Shown here piece by piece: positions 10,683 through 22,029 of a stretch of 64,000 nt of DNA. The translations under genes were made by a program, and so were the position numbers. The DNA lies in assembly GCA_036873135.1 (NCBI GenBank), contig JAPTYO010000010.1, positions 19,337,772 to 19,401,771 of the forward strand. Reading direction: 5' to 3'. This stretch comes from Clarkia xantiana subsp. parviflora. Lineage: Eukaryota; Streptophyta; Magnoliopsida; Myrtales; Onagraceae. Each line of letters begins with the position of its first letter. The stretch's first letter is position 1. A model generated the notes under the pieces. The model had not been told where the DNA came from. It was given only the letters and a program-made list of their open reading frames with translations, and searched no databases.

Positions 10683-12029
10683 TCACTCTTCATCGACATT
10701 GGCAATCAATCTTCGTCTCGGCTTCGGAGAAAGCCCTCTCTCACACATCTCCTGCTCATACTTTCGACCCATATCCACCATCCCTTTCTCCACCAATGCA
10801 TCTATCAATGCATTATACGCGTGTTCATCGGGACTGCAGTTCACCTCTCCCATCTTCTCCCACACTAGCAGCACCAACCTTAGGTACCCCCATCTCCCGA
10901 ACTTCCTCATCAACATCACGAATGTATCGTTCCTCGGTGGGACCCCACTCCGCATCATTCCATTAAATAACCCCATAATTTCAATGGGTTTCTCCAAGGT
11001 TGCAAAAAAGCAATGGTATGTAAATGCATTGTGCTTGCACCCCATCTTAGGCATTTCATCATACAGCTGCCGTGCCTCCCGAAACCTCCCATTTTCACAC
11101 AGAAGCTTGATGATGGTGTTGTAAGTCACAATGGTAGGTTTACATCCCAATTCCTTCATCTCCCTCAGTATCCGAACAGAAAAGTCAACACCTTGGGAGA
11201 GACCAATGGCACGAATTACAGTATTGTAAGCTGCAACGTCTAACTTCATCCCCTTGCTCTTCATCTCCTTGTAGAGCTTCACCGATTTCCATGGCTTCCC
11301 ACCCCTGCATACAATATCCATGTAAGTAGAATACGAAAGCAGGTCCTTCTCCACACCCTTCTCATCCATCTCTATCCAGTACTCTCTGCACCTGCTCCAC
11401 CAACCCATCTTATACCACCCCCGCAAAATCATGTTATGAATCTTGGTATCGCAAACCCTAATCCCCAAATCAACATCCCCTTCCTTATTGCACAAAAGCT
11501 CCTGAGCTTCGATCACGTGCTTGTTCTTACACAACGCATTAATGAGGTTGTAATATGACACCTCATCCTGCAAATTGAAACCGTCCAGCTTCTGGAAAGC
11601 CTCCACGGCATCATTGGCCATATGGGCAGAGGCGTACCGATTGAATAAGGAGCGAAATGTTTCGTGGTTGGGAAACGAGGCAGGGGAGTTTCTCATCTGA
11701 TGGATCAGTTTCCAGCACAAGTCGAACTCGAAGAACTTGCCAAGGACATCGATCATTCGGTTGTAGGTGTCGGTGGTGTGGGTGAAGGAGCATTGGGTCT
11801 CAACCCAGTGGAAGAAGTCAAGGGCTCGCTTCCAGTCGTTGCTGTAGGAGGTGAGTGTGTCACAGATGGAGGAAGGTGTGAGATCAGAGGTGGGTTGAGG
11901 GTTTGGATTGGGGACAGTGGAGATCGGTTGGATGTTGATGGAGAGAAGGATCTTGATCTGGGTGAGGAAAGGCAGGAGATTTCGGCGGTGGAGGGAGGAT
12001 GAAGAGAGCATTGCTCTATACTCATGCAC
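10683..12029 (-). CDS. P-class pentatricopeptide repeat protein, probably mitochondrial
   Basis: A single-exon 448-residue protein, as is usual for plant PPR genes. About ten consecutive 35-residue P-type motifs run from roughly residue 83 to the end. Clear examples are TYNRMIDVLGKF, AYNTVIRAIGLSQ, TIVTYNTIIKLLCENG and HAYNALIDALVEKG. PPR proteins bind organellar RNA, one base per repeat, and act in its processing, stability or translation. No E, DYW or SMR domain follows, so an editing deaminase role is not indicated. The N-terminus (MLSSSSLHRRNLLPFLTQ from Met7) is rich in Ser, Arg and Leu and poor in acidic residues, as in mitochondrial presequences. Met7 (at 12011) may be the real start, because the first Met adds only MHEYRA. 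From memory the overall layout and length resemble the Arabidopsis At1g80550 type. This is not verified by alignment. Confidence 0.9.
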   Translation of the reverse strand: MHEYRAMLSSSSLHRRNLLPFLTQIKILLSINIQPISTVPNPNPQPTSDLTPSSICDTLTSYSNDWKRALDFFHWVETQCSFTHTTDTYNRMIDVLGKFFEFDLCWKLIHQMRNSPASFPNHETFRSLFNRYASAHMANDAVEAFQKLDGFNLQDEVSYYNLINALCKNKHVIEAQELLCNKEGDVDLGIRVCDTKIHNMILRGWYKMGWWSRCREYWIEMDEKGVEKDLLSYSTYMDIVCRGGKPWKSVKLYKEMKSKGMKLDVAAYNTVIRAIGLSQGVDFSVRILREMKELGCKPTIVTYNTIIKLLCENGRFREARQLYDEMPKMGCKHNAFTYHCFFATLEKPIEIMGLFNGMMRSGVPPRNDTFVMLMRKFGRWGYLRLVLLVWEKMGEVNCSPDEHAYNALIDALVEKGMVDMGRKYEQEMCERGLSPKPRRRLIANVDEE

Positions 12030-12036
12030 GGATGCA

Positions 12037-12640
12037 CCTAGGGTGATTTTCGAATTTGCCCCACTCTAAGTTTCAAATTGCCCTGTTTTGCACCTTGAAT
12101 TTCAGATTGTTGACACTGTCATTTTCAGTTTGCCCCTGTGAGTTGTACGAAAACAGAAAGAAGACAGTGAATAGAAATCTTGAAGAAACAAGACTTTCAC
12201 TAAATTAGAAATCAAAATTCAAAAGAGATATCAACATTTTTACATAATATTGGAATGGAAAATTCACAAGACTCAACTATGTACCACCAATAACTTTCTC
12301 ATATGGAATGAAGTTTAACTTAAGTGTAAAAAATATAGACTTGAACTGAAAACTCTCAATTTAGTTCCAGAGAAAAGAAAATACAGTTCCAAGTAAAGTA
12401 AGACTTGCACCTGGCTCAAAATCAGCCGAAAGTCTTGAACCAGATTGAAGTAAGAGATATTCAAGAGTGAACAGATTGAAGTAAGGGAGATTGAATCAAG
12501 ACACAAAAACACATCAACTCAGAAAAATTGATCTTCAATCATGAAAGGTACCTTTTTTTAATTCTTAATCTCGTGAAACTGACTTCGAAATTGTAGAAAT
12601 TGAACGCTTGGTGATGCTAATTAGTTGTAGATTGCTTCAA
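12037..12640. other. PPR upstream region, no gene
   Basis: This AT-rich stretch lies upstream of the minus-strand PPR gene and presumably holds its promoter. No convincing TATA element or second gene is visible. Confidence 0.4.
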
Positions 12641-12729
12641 TTTGAGGCTTGAAAACATCAGAGGAGGAGGAGATTTGATAATTAGGTTTTTGGCAAAGTT
12701 GAACATCTGCTGCGGCTGTGTGAAGAGGG

Positions 12730-12875
12730 TGACGGCAGTGGACGCGGTGGTGGACGGCAGTGGACGCGGTGGTGGACGGCAGTGGACGCGGTGGTCGGCA
12801 GTGGACGCGGTGGTCGGCAGTGGACGCGGTGGTCGGCAGTGGACGCGGTGGCCGACAGTGGACGCGGTGGCCGGT
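12730..12875. repeat. GC-rich minisatellite
   Basis: About seven tandem units contain the core CGGCAGTGGACGCGGTGG. The first units are 22 bp and the later ones 19 bp. The array is much richer in GC than its surroundings. Overlapping ORFs on both strands (12621-13071) exist only because the repeat contains no stops, and they show repetitive translations with no domain. Confidence 0.85.
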
Positions 12876-13187
12876 GGGCGGGGACGTGGTGGTCACCGGT
12901 GGGCGCGCGGCTGGGTGGAGAACTAAAGCGAGGCCGAGTGCAAGGAGCTGCCGTGCTGTGCGAGCCGCTGCTGGAGTCTGGAGCTGGACTGCCGTGCTGA
13001 GCCGCTGGTCGCTGGAGTATGCCGTTCTGTTGCTTGCTGGATTGAAAAAAAATAAAAAGCTGCGCTGGTAAGTGGTGGTAACTGGTAAGTAACCCTAATA
13101 ATAATCTAACTTAACTTTATGTTCTTTATAGTTAGGTCCTATTTTTTTAATAATTACAATCTGAACCATAATAGAAGACGATAGTAA

Positions 13188-15022
13188 GAGCACTTCCAAT
13201 AGGAAGTGCCTAGTGCCTCCACATCATCAGCCACGTCACTGCCAACTCATCAAAGTGGCACTGCTACAGTATTTGCTACAGTAAATGGCACTGTAAAATT
13301 GGCACTCTCTCCAGTAGTGGAGGCCAAGTTCCACTTCTACATTGGGACCCACATAATTTCATAATTCAAATATAATTTTTGCATTATATATAAATTATAT
13401 ATCATTATATATAAATTATATATTCATATTTTTTTACAAATACGGACATGAATAAATAATGAGATTCAAGTATTAGATGTTTTAATTAAAAAAAATAGGG
13501 AAAAATATATACAAAATTATAAAAATGTAATTGAATTTTTTAATAAAAATTTACATTCTATAGGGATAAGAAAATAACCGGTCCGGTCGGTTCGGAGCTG
13601 GTATAGACTGGACCGGTTCCAAACAGACCAATTATGCGAGAGGAGAACTAGACCAAAAACCAGTAATATACTTCTCAAAAAATTGATTTTTGACTGGACC
13701 AGACTGTTTTGAACTGGATCAGTTTTGTCGGAGGATCGGTTTTTCGTTTTTTTTTTTTAATTAGGGTAAATTTGTATAGGAAAATAGGTCGGACCAGTTT
13801 TGAACCGAACCAGACTTTTTTTACAGTTCCAGTCCAAAATCGGTCCAGAATTTTTAGTGCTAATTTCAAATTCAGTCCAGACCGGACCATACTGTTTTAA
13901 TTAGTACCAATCCAGTTCGGAACATATTCGGGCCGACCGGTTCGTGCATATCCATAGTTCTCTATTGTCAATTCATTGCAATAATTATACGTTACTTGAC
14001 CAAGGTAAAATTACTATTAGGTGCAGTCCCCATGCGGCATGCAGAATGATTGATAAGTATAATTGTTGATATAATTACATTGATCAATCAAATTCATTGA
14101 ATCTATTATTTCACCATAATCAGTGTATATCTGTTATACGTTAATTGACATATATTAATTCAACATCATCAACCTATTCACGTTTATGTACATCCATGAT
14201 CAGATTAGTAAATTGATTATTGCATTAATCATGTGTTTTTATATATGATTTTCAATATATATAAATTAGAAATATATTATATATACATCATTCTAAAAGT
14301 ATAATTTTTATAATAATTTATCGTAAAAGATATATTTCTTTCATATAATAATATAATATAATATAATATAATACGTAAAATATATAAAAATATATATGCA
14401 TTAAAATAATATAATATTTTGTAGTAATTATTTTCCATATTTAATAATTTGAAATGTTATACTATTTCAAAATTTAGAATTAACGGTTATTCAACATGGT
14501 AACATATAAACAAATTAGATATGGAAATTTCGAAATTGATTCAAAGTTAAAAAGTAGTAATTTTGGTTTCTGTCGTTATTTATGTTACATAATATTCAAA
14601 ATGACTGATTACGGCTCTTGTCTATCTGACTTAGCGTAACCGAATATATATACAATCAAAGAGATGAGCAACACAATCGAATAAAATAATATTAAAAAGT
14701 TGGCACCGACATGAACAGTAACTTGGGAGTTCCTACTAGTAGGCACTGTCCCACTTCACTATTCACTCAATAATGGCAAAACAGTAATATTAGTAATCCT
14801 AGTCACGCCTAGTGGCGCCTAGTCAGCGTCCAGTGGCAAAAATTGGAACTAGGCACTCCCATTTTGGAACAAGGCACTCCTATTGAAAATGCAAGTGCCT
14901 ATTTAATCATTACCAGTAGGGACCAACAGTAAATGGCACTAGGCACTAGGCACTCTCTACAATAATAAATTTACAACATGGAACTAGGAACTAGGCACTA
15001 GGCACTACTATTGGAAGTGCTC
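13188..15022. mobile_element. PIF/Harbinger-like MITE family, 1.8-kb copy
   Basis: The termini are GAGCACTTCCAATAGGAAGT and the inverted ...ACTATTGGAAGTGCTC, flanked by a 3-bp TAA duplication (13185-13187 and 15023-15025). The 3-bp TAA/TTA target and GAGCAC ends fit Tourist/Harbinger-type elements. Related copies are at 19657-21013, 35666-38586 (inverted) and 38613 onward. There is no transposase. This copy contains a decayed hAT-like insertion at about 13559-13957, with TAGGGATAAGAAAATAACCG-type ends and GGTCCGG-rich arms, which partly explains the larger size. Confidence 0.75.
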
Positions 15023-15105
15023 TAACAGCTCCGTTCATTTAATACTTTTGAGTTTTGCCGTTTCAGTTTTCATATAATATTCCTACCGTTTTTTTTGGCA
15101 GTTCC

Positions 15106-15674
15106 TAGGGGTGAAACCAAAATCCGGTTGGCCCGAAAAACCGGTAAAAACCGAACCGGTCCGGACCGAAAAAACCGAATCCGCAATATGCGGTTTGGTT
15201 TTTGGTCGGATTTTTTTACTCTAATTCGGTTTTTTGGTCCGGTTCGAATTTTAAGCTTTGAGGACCGTGGAGGCCGAACCGACCGTTATACTAATTAAAT
15301 ATATACAATATATATTATATTAGTTGATATTAATTAATATAATTAATTAATATAATTAATATAAATTGTAAAATAGTCACTTATGAATATTAATTTTCTA
15401 GTTGTATTTTATAATTTATTTAATTATATTAATGGAACTTATTTATCATTTCGATATGATATTGTCCATGAAAATAAAGAGAATTTTGAATGATAATTGT
15501 TAATATTGGATTTTCGGTTTAAACCGAAAACCGAACCGAAAAACCGTACTACCAATGGACGGTTTATTTTTCCTCAAACGGTTTTTTGGTCGGACTTTTT
15601 TAAGGGAAAAAACCGGACCGAAAATTTAGGTATCCGACCGAAACAAGCAAAAATCCGGTCCGGTTTCACCCCTA
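15106..15674. mobile_element. hAT MITE, family A, copy 1
   Basis: The element has TAGGGGTGAAACC inverted ends and an exact 8-bp target duplication GCAGTTCC (15098-15105 and 15675-15682), both typical of hAT elements. It is 569 bp long, with subterminal arms rich in CCGGTCCGGACCG. A nearly identical copy of 568 bp is at 41177-41744. Apparent ORFs (15095-15298, 15497-15718) are read-throughs of the arms. Confidence 0.9.
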
Positions 15675-15859
15675 GCAGTTCCCACATTTATTTTTTATTA
15701 TTACCATTCTTTTCTTAGTCTTTTATTTACCGTTTTTTTAATTTTAAATATCCATTTTTAGAATGTAAAATATGATGTAGTGCTTTAACACATTACCCGT
15801 TAATTAAATGTTAGTTCTTCAAATCACGTTGAGAGCCTAGTAATAGAAAAATATTCATA

Positions 15860-16060
15860 ATCACACTTTACCCCTTATGTACTGAACTGGTGCAGTGTGG
15901 ACCAGTCTAAGTAAATGAGTGTAAGTCTCGCTGCTCGGAAACACCAATGTTGACCACAACGAGAGACACACTACAAGTATGAATTAGTCTAATTGTGGAG
16001 TAGGCATCCTATAAGTCCTACCCTCATAATGGGTCCATATAGGACCACCCCATAGGAAGG
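15860..16060 (+). repeat. SINE-like remnant
   Basis: The segment 'taccccttatgtactgaactggtgcag' to 'ggaccaccccatagg' matches the body of the SINE at 42781-43016 (taccccttacggactgaccc ... ggaccacccgcgg). The tRNA-like head is missing or unrecognisable. Confidence 0.5.
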
Positions 16061-16404
16061 AAAAAATATTTATTCATTTAATCAAATAATACAAAATAAA
16101 TTTTAAAAACATATTATTATTTTTTTTGTCTTACTAATTATTGACCCGTGTTTTGTGTGAAATTCTACTCATATAAAATTTTAAATTATAAAATCATTAA
16201 CATTTGCAAACTTATTTTGTAACTTAATATAATAATTTACACACCCTCATTTTGTGCGACTTTTATTCAAATAAAAAATTAAGTTATAATAATATTAATT
16301 TTCTTAAACTCATTTTTTAAATTAAAATTAATAATATACTATTATTTTAATTCTAAAAAATAATTGTTAAAAGTTAATAATATTATAGCTTAAATATTAA
16401 TATA

Positions 16405-16441
16405 AATATAACTCCGCGAAATGCGGATCACTATTCACTAG
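16405..16441 (+). mobile_element. Helitron-type 3' terminus
   Basis: CCGC-GAAAT-GCGG forms a short hairpin, followed by about 12 nt, then CTAG and a host T. This is the layout of a Helitron 3' end. The 5' TC end was not located. The AT-rich sequence to the left (16080-16400) would be the element body. Confidence 0.4.
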
Positions 16442-16484
16442 TAAGACACTAATATGCTTTTAAAAATGATATTAATTAAATAAA

Positions 16485-17165
16485 GGGTTAAAGGTCCTTT
16501 TGGTACCACATGTTTGTAAAAATTACACTGTTCATACCACTAGTATTTTTTCGTACCGAATTGGTACCATATGTTTCCAAACCTTACTGTTTTGGTACCT
16601 CCGATAGGGTTCCGTCAAAAACAGCCGTTAAATAGCATGTGTCATGCACGTGACCAGCCCAAAACTTTCAATTTTGTTACAATTTAGTCCATCTAATACA
16701 TCCCTAACTTTTATTTTGTTCAATTTAGTCCTAAAACTTCAAAACCAAACTATTTTCCCAAATTGACCTAGCCGGACTTAGCCTAGGGCTAGGTCCGACC
16801 TTGGGTCATGGTCGCCGGACCCAGGCGACCCCGACCCAGGGTCGGACCTAGCCCTAGGCTAGGTCCGGCTAGGTCAATTGGGACCTATACCCAATTTGGG
16901 GCTAGGTCCCAATTGACCTAGCCGGACCTAGCCCATGGCTATGTCCTGCTAGGTCAATTTGGGGAAATGGTTTGATTTTGAAGTTTTAGGACTAAATTGA
17001 ACAAAATAAAAGTTAGGGATGTATTAGATGGACTAAATTGTAAAAAAATTGAAAGTTTTGGGTTGGTCAAGTGCATGGCACATGCCATTTAACGGCCGTT
17101 TTTGACGGAACCCTAACGGAGGTACCAAAATAGTAAGGTTTGGAAACATATGGTACCAAACACCC
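16485..17165. mobile_element. Mutator-type foldback MITE, family M1, copy 1 (damaged right end)
   Basis: It begins GGGTTAAAGGTCCTTTTGGT and carries the same inverted arms and GC-rich GGTCCGGCTAGGTC centre as 17839-18536 and 53871-54655. The right end stops early at CACCC after '...atggtaccaaa', and no 9-bp duplication is found, so this copy is truncated or rearranged on that side. Confidence 0.7.
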
Positions 17166-17838
17166 GATTAAAGCTAATGCTAACCTTTCATTAAGAAGTA
17201 GGTTAAAAGGTCTTAACTGAAAAAGGGCTTCGTGTTTGTCAACTAAGAAGCAACCTTAGGCCCACCCACGTTCTTCTTTCTCCATAATTAAGGCTACAAT
17301 TAAAGGGGTTTAGAGCTCTAACAACTCTATATTAAATTCGTGATTATTAATGTTTGATAGGATCCATCCATGTATGCCAATTTATGACTTAAGACAGCTG
17401 TTTAATCATTTTATTTATGTATCTTTGTTAAGGACATGTTTATTTTGGGAAAAATATAAAGATTCTGATCACTGCATTCCGATTGCATTCTAACTGTGAG
17501 TGGGTAACAATATCACCCTAAAGTTTACATTATTTACCATCCCTGCCACTAACTTACAATCGTGACTTTTCAGATCTCCAGAATCGGAATTCGTATCAAA
17601 TCTCGTTTATTTTAACGTAATAAAATATTTTAATATATGTATTAGCTAATAATATTTTTAATTACACATTTATTGATATTATTTAATAAATAAAATTAAT
17701 ATTCATTTAAAATTATGTATTAATTAAATCTCACTAAAATTATTATATTATTTAATGACAAAAAAAAAGCTCTTATAAATAGATAATGACTTTGACAACT
17801 TTGTGCCAGACTGCCGGGACAAACCGAGTTCAAAACTA

Positions 17839-18536
17839 GGGTTAAAGGTCCTTTTGGTACCATATGTTTCCAAACCTTACTGTTTTGGTACCTCCGTTAG
17901 GGTTCCGTAAAAAACGGCCGTTAAATGGCATGTGTCATGCACGTGACCAGCCCAAAACTTTCAATTTTGTTACAATTTAGTCCATCTAATACATCCCTAA
18001 CTTTTATTTTGTTCAATTTAGTCCTAAAACTTCAAAACCAAACCATTTTCCCAAATTGACCTAGCCGGACCTAGCCCTAGGCTAGGTCCGGCTAGGTCAA
18101 TTGGGGCCTAGCCCCAATTGAGTTAAATTGGGGCTAGGTCCAATTGACCTAGCCGGACCTAGCTTAGGGCTAGGTCCGATCCTGGGTCAGGGTCCCCTGG
18201 GTCCGGTGACCCCGACCCAGGGTCGGACCTAGCCCATGGCTAGGTCCGGCTAGGTCAATTTGGGGAAATGGTTTGATTTTGAAGTTTTAGGACTAAGTTG
18301 AACAAAATAAAAGTTAGAGATGTATTAGATGGACTAAATTGTAACAAAATTGAAAGTTTTGGGCTGGTCACGTGCATGGCACATGCCATTTAACGGCCGT
18401 TTTTTACGGAACCCTAACGGAGGTACCAAAACAGTAAGGTTTGGAAACATATGGTACCAATTCGGTACGAAAAAATACTAGTGGTATGAACAGTGTAATT
18501 TTTGCAAACATGTGGTACCAAAAGACCTTTTAACCC
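17839..18536. mobile_element. Mutator-type foldback MITE, family M1, copy 2
   Basis: The ends are GGGTTAAAGGTCCTTTTGGT and the inverted AAAGACCTTTTAACCC. An exact 9-bp direct repeat TCAAAACTA (17830-17838 and 18537-18545) flanks it. The left arm lacks about 70 bp present in copy 1 and in the right arm. The centre is made of CTAGCC/GGCTAGG palindromic units. It has no coding capacity, and the whole element could fold into one long hairpin. Confidence 0.85.
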
Positions 18537-18779
18537 TCAAAACTATTGTGAAGGCCAAAGAAAGATACGTACGATTTAATTAAGAGCACGCAATCTACAA
18601 GAACCTTCATATTACGCTATATATATTGAGAAAGACACACCCGGCCACAAATATAATTCCAAGTGGGAAGAAGTAAGCATGTGCGCTCATAATCATATGG
18701 TGGTTGTCCCCTTCCTTCCTTCATTTTCATCTCCAATCCTCCAAGAATCCGATAACGAAATAAGGCAATATTATGTGTA

Positions 18780-19075
18780 TAATATATACGAGTGAAGATT
18801 TTTGTATACTCTTACTCTATTACCTTCCATTAAACTGATGTTTGCGAACATCGGTTTACACCGAACTTCTTACTTGGAACATCGGTGTACAACGAACTTC
18901 GCCTTCAAAATGAGGTTTTTTAACATTTCTTTTCTTAAAAATGTTGCCGACAGAATTCGAATCATCAACTCTGATACTACTTGTTGGGTATAGGACGTAC
19001 GCCTTACCCAATCAACCCATAAGCTCAAACCTATTAATGAAGGTCTTCGATATACTCTTATTTATACTCTAACAA
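18780..19075 (-). mobile_element. TRIM-like LTR remnant, second copy
   Basis: Homologous to 5838-6110: 'aaactgatgtttgcgaacat', 'cttcttacttgg' and the PBS-like 'ctctgatact' recur. A repeat starting TGTTGGGTATAGGACGTACG at about 18982 and ending TACTCTAACA at about 19075 has TG...CA ends as LTRs do. The left repeat is truncated to about 18800-18830. Confidence 0.45.
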
Positions 19076-19656
19076 ATTGGTGTTGGACTAATTGAGTTCC
19101 TTATAAACACCATTTTCCCCTTAAACTTGGTATAGAGTCGCGCCGCATTCCAGATAAAAAAAATCCAAAAAAAAAACTCAAATAGTACCAAGAGGTTCCT
19201 GTTTTTTTAACAAGTTTTGGACTCTTAAACTACCGTCCATTCTTGGCACCAAAAAAAAAAAACAACCGTCCATTCGGTGATGGACAACCTCCTCCTAATT
19301 ATATATATAGAACACTTTGTGTAAATAGTTGTTGGACTTGGCCCAGCTTGATGCAAAATTTAACAATAACTGAATCATCTAAGGTTTTTTCCATTGTATG
19401 TCCTAGGGCGCCAATCCATAGAATATTTTTTTGTCGCACTAAGTTAGCCCGTAAATGGTAAAGTGCTGGAAAAAAAAAATTGTTGAACCACTTTCTAATA
19501 ATGGTTTTTTTTATAAAGAAAATGAATTCACTAGTAATGACAACCTAGAAAATGTTTGTAATCTCTTGTTCATTCATAAGCATATTATACATTTGCACCA
19601 TCAACATATAACCTTTATCTGTCAACTATCATTAATAAATGTAAGGTAGTTTATTA
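19076..19656. other. Intergenic, no gene seen
   Basis: Small ORFs at 19243-19461 and 19455-19649 have no recognisable domain and lie in AT-rich sequence. I do not call them genes. Confidence 0.4.
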
Positions 19657-21013
19657 GAGCACTCCCAATGGTGAGCGTCTAGTGCTTCCACATCAGCAGC
19701 CACGTCACTGCCAACTTATTAAAGTGGCATTGCTACATTAAATGCTACAATAAAATTGGGACCCATATAGTTTATAATTTTACACTCTAAATATAATTTT
19801 TTAAGTGTTATATATAAATTAAATGTGTTTTTTTTAATACCGACATAAATAAATAATGAGATTCAAGTAGACCGTTTTAAATTATTTTTTTAAATAGTGA
19901 AAATATGTACAAAATCATAAAACTGTAATTTATTTTTTTAATGAATTTTTACATTTTTTTTAATGAATTTGTCAAAGTTTTTCAATTATAAATCAAATAT
20001 CCGGGTTCTAGTTTTGACCGACGTGTGTTGTTATTCTAAAATTCGAAACTCGGCGTCTTTAGGGTAATAGTTCATTTATTACGTACTATATTTAAAAAAA
20101 ATATTACGAATATTTTGGTAATTAAAATTGATCTTTTTTTTTTTTACAAATATACTATAAACATGCGTGTAATTTTTTTCAAATAATGTTTGCATAATTT
20201 AAAAATTATACTACAAAAAATATAAAAATAAAACATTAATGTTGCCAACTAAAATAAAAATTAACACATACACACACACATATATATATATATTGTGACT
20301 ACATAGAATTGTAACACATTACTAAATTGCCAGAAATATTACAATTTATCGTAAATAAAATTTATTTCTTTCATATAATAATATAATATAATACGTAAAT
20401 TATATAGAAATATATATGCATTAAAATAATATAATTTTTTTAGTAAATTATTTTTCATATTTAATAATATGAAATGTTATACTATTTCAAAATTTAGAAT
20501 TAACGGTTATTCAACATGGTAAAATATAAATAAATTAGATATGAAAATTATGAAATTGATTCGAAGTTAAAAAGTAGTAATTTTGATTCGTGTCACTATT
20601 TAACTTACATAATATTAAAAATGACCGATAATGGCTCATGTCTATCTGACTTAGCGTAGCAGAATATATATACAATTAAAGAGAGAAACAAAACAACTGA
20701 ATAAAAAATATTAAAAAGTTGGCACCGACATGAACAGTAACGTGGGAATGCCTACTAATAGGCACTGTCCCACTTCACTATTCACTGTATAATGGCAAAA
20801 CAGTAATATTAGTAATCCTAGTCACGCCTAATGGTAGTCAGCGTCCAGTGGCAAAAAATAGAATTAGGAACTCCTATTTTGGAATAAGGCACTCCCATTG
20901 AAAAGACAAATTTTTACTTAATCATTACCAGCATGATCCAACAGTAAATGGCACTAAGCACTCTCTATAATGATAAATTTACAATACGGTAGGCACTATC
21001 ATTGAAAGTGCTC
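19657..21013. mobile_element. PIF/Harbinger-like MITE, 1.36-kb copy in a gene promoter
   Basis: The ends are GAGCACTCCCAATGGTGAGC and the inverted ...ATCATTGAAAGTGCTC, with a TTA duplication (19654-19656 and 21014-21016). The interior shares long blocks with 13188-15022, such as 'gttggcaccgacatgaacag' and 'atggcaaaacagtaatatta'. It ends 284 bp before the helix-loop-helix gene start, so it forms most of that gene's upstream DNA. Confidence 0.8.
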
Positions 21014-21297
21014 TTATGCCTTCTCTCCTTTCCACATTCCTTTCTCTTTCTCACTCTAGCTCCTCCCCATTCCACTAAAAAAAAACCTGTTTCTGGTTGG
21101 CTCTCTTGTAGATACTCCCTGTCAGAAGTCTGTCTGTCTGATCTTCATGCCCCCCATTTGTGTCAGAAAACCAAATCTCTCTTCCTTGTTGTGTTCCTTC
21201 TTCATGCAAGACATACTCTATCCCATACAATAATCTAAAGAAGAAACCCTAGCCAACTAGGTCCATCTCTTTGTTTCAACATATCTCCAAAACCCTA

Positions 21298-21750
21298 ATG
21301 GCAAACCCTCGAAAAACCGCCACTTCCTCTCTCGAATCGGCCTGCTTCTCTCAAAGATTCCTTCGAGCCTTGATCCGAATCAACAACTCCGAGCCTCTTG
21401 ACACAAACGGGTATCGGAATTCGATTCGGAAATACCGTAGGGTTAAGCTAGCGGCTTATGCATCCATGGCTTTAGCGGTGGGGAAACGGAGAGCTTGGAG
21501 CCGAGCGACACTTCGTAATATCCGTCGCCGAAAGTCGTTTTTCGAAAGAAAAGAAGTAACTATCAAAAAGAAGAAGAAGAAGGTAGATAGTGAAGCGCTG
21601 TCGGAAATAACTAAGCTCCGGGAGCTTGTTCCGGGGTCCGAAGACATGGAAGCAAGTTGTCTGTTGGAAGAAACTGCTGATTACATCAGATGTTTAGCTA
21701 CGCAGGTACAAGTGATGAAAAGTATTGCTGATTTATTATCTTGTCTTTGA
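21298..21750 (+). CDS. Atypical helix-loop-helix protein, IBH1/UPB1 type
   Basis: A 150-residue single-exon protein. The C-terminal HLH (about residues 97-145: SEITKLRELVPGSEDMEASC, then LLEETADYIRCLATQVQVMK) matches the IBH1, IBH1-like and UPBEAT1 group of plant bHLH factors. A conserved N-terminal helix FLRALIRINN is followed by a basic KYRRVKLAAYASMALAVG-type region (residues 45-62), as in the IBH1-like class. The segment before the HLH is very basic (RRRKSFFERKEVTIKKKKKK) but lacks the usual Glu/Arg E-box-contacting pattern. Family members mostly act by dimerising with, and restraining, growth-promoting bHLH proteins in brassinosteroid and cell-elongation control. I chose the Met at 21298 over the in-frame Met at 21271 because MANPRK fits a start and MFQHISKTL looks like translated leader. 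The nuclear location and inhibitory role are inferred from the family. Confidence 0.85.
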   Translation: MANPRKTATSSLESACFSQRFLRALIRINNSEPLDTNGYRNSIRKYRRVKLAAYASMALAVGKRRAWSRATLRNIRRRKSFFERKEVTIKKKKKKVDSEALSEITKLRELVPGSEDMEASCLLEETADYIRCLATQVQVMKSIADLLSCL

Positions 21751-22029
21751 ATTTCTATTCTGGGGTTTTCGTATACTTGAAAAATGAAAACGGGATAAGA
21801 AGTCTTAATTAAACGAATCTTTTTCGCTATTGTCGGGTGTATGTGTATATTCATAAATTTTGTCTATGAATTTGTATTATGGGGTTGTCATATACTTTGT
21901 TGGTTACGCATAAGATCCTGCATGGTTTAATCTTGTCAGTAATATTGTAACATAATGTTAGTTAAGACTTAAAGACTGTACAGAGAGTATATATGTTAAT
22001 AATAAAATATATGCAATTATATATAATAA
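21751..22029. other. 3' flank of the HLH gene
   Basis: This AT-rich sequence presumably includes the 3' UTR. No other feature was recognised. Confidence 0.4.

Noticed and set aside
10609..11243. Plus-strand ORFs opposite the PPR gene
   Set aside because: The minus strand carries a full PPR protein with about ten repeats. The plus-strand translations have no family signature.
12621..13071. GC-rich ORFs on both strands
   Set aside because: They are produced by the stop-free minisatellite at 12730-12875 and have no domain.
15095..15718. ORFs at both ends of the hAT element
   Set aside because: They are readings of the CCGGTCCGG-rich arms, repeated in the copy at 41157-41369.
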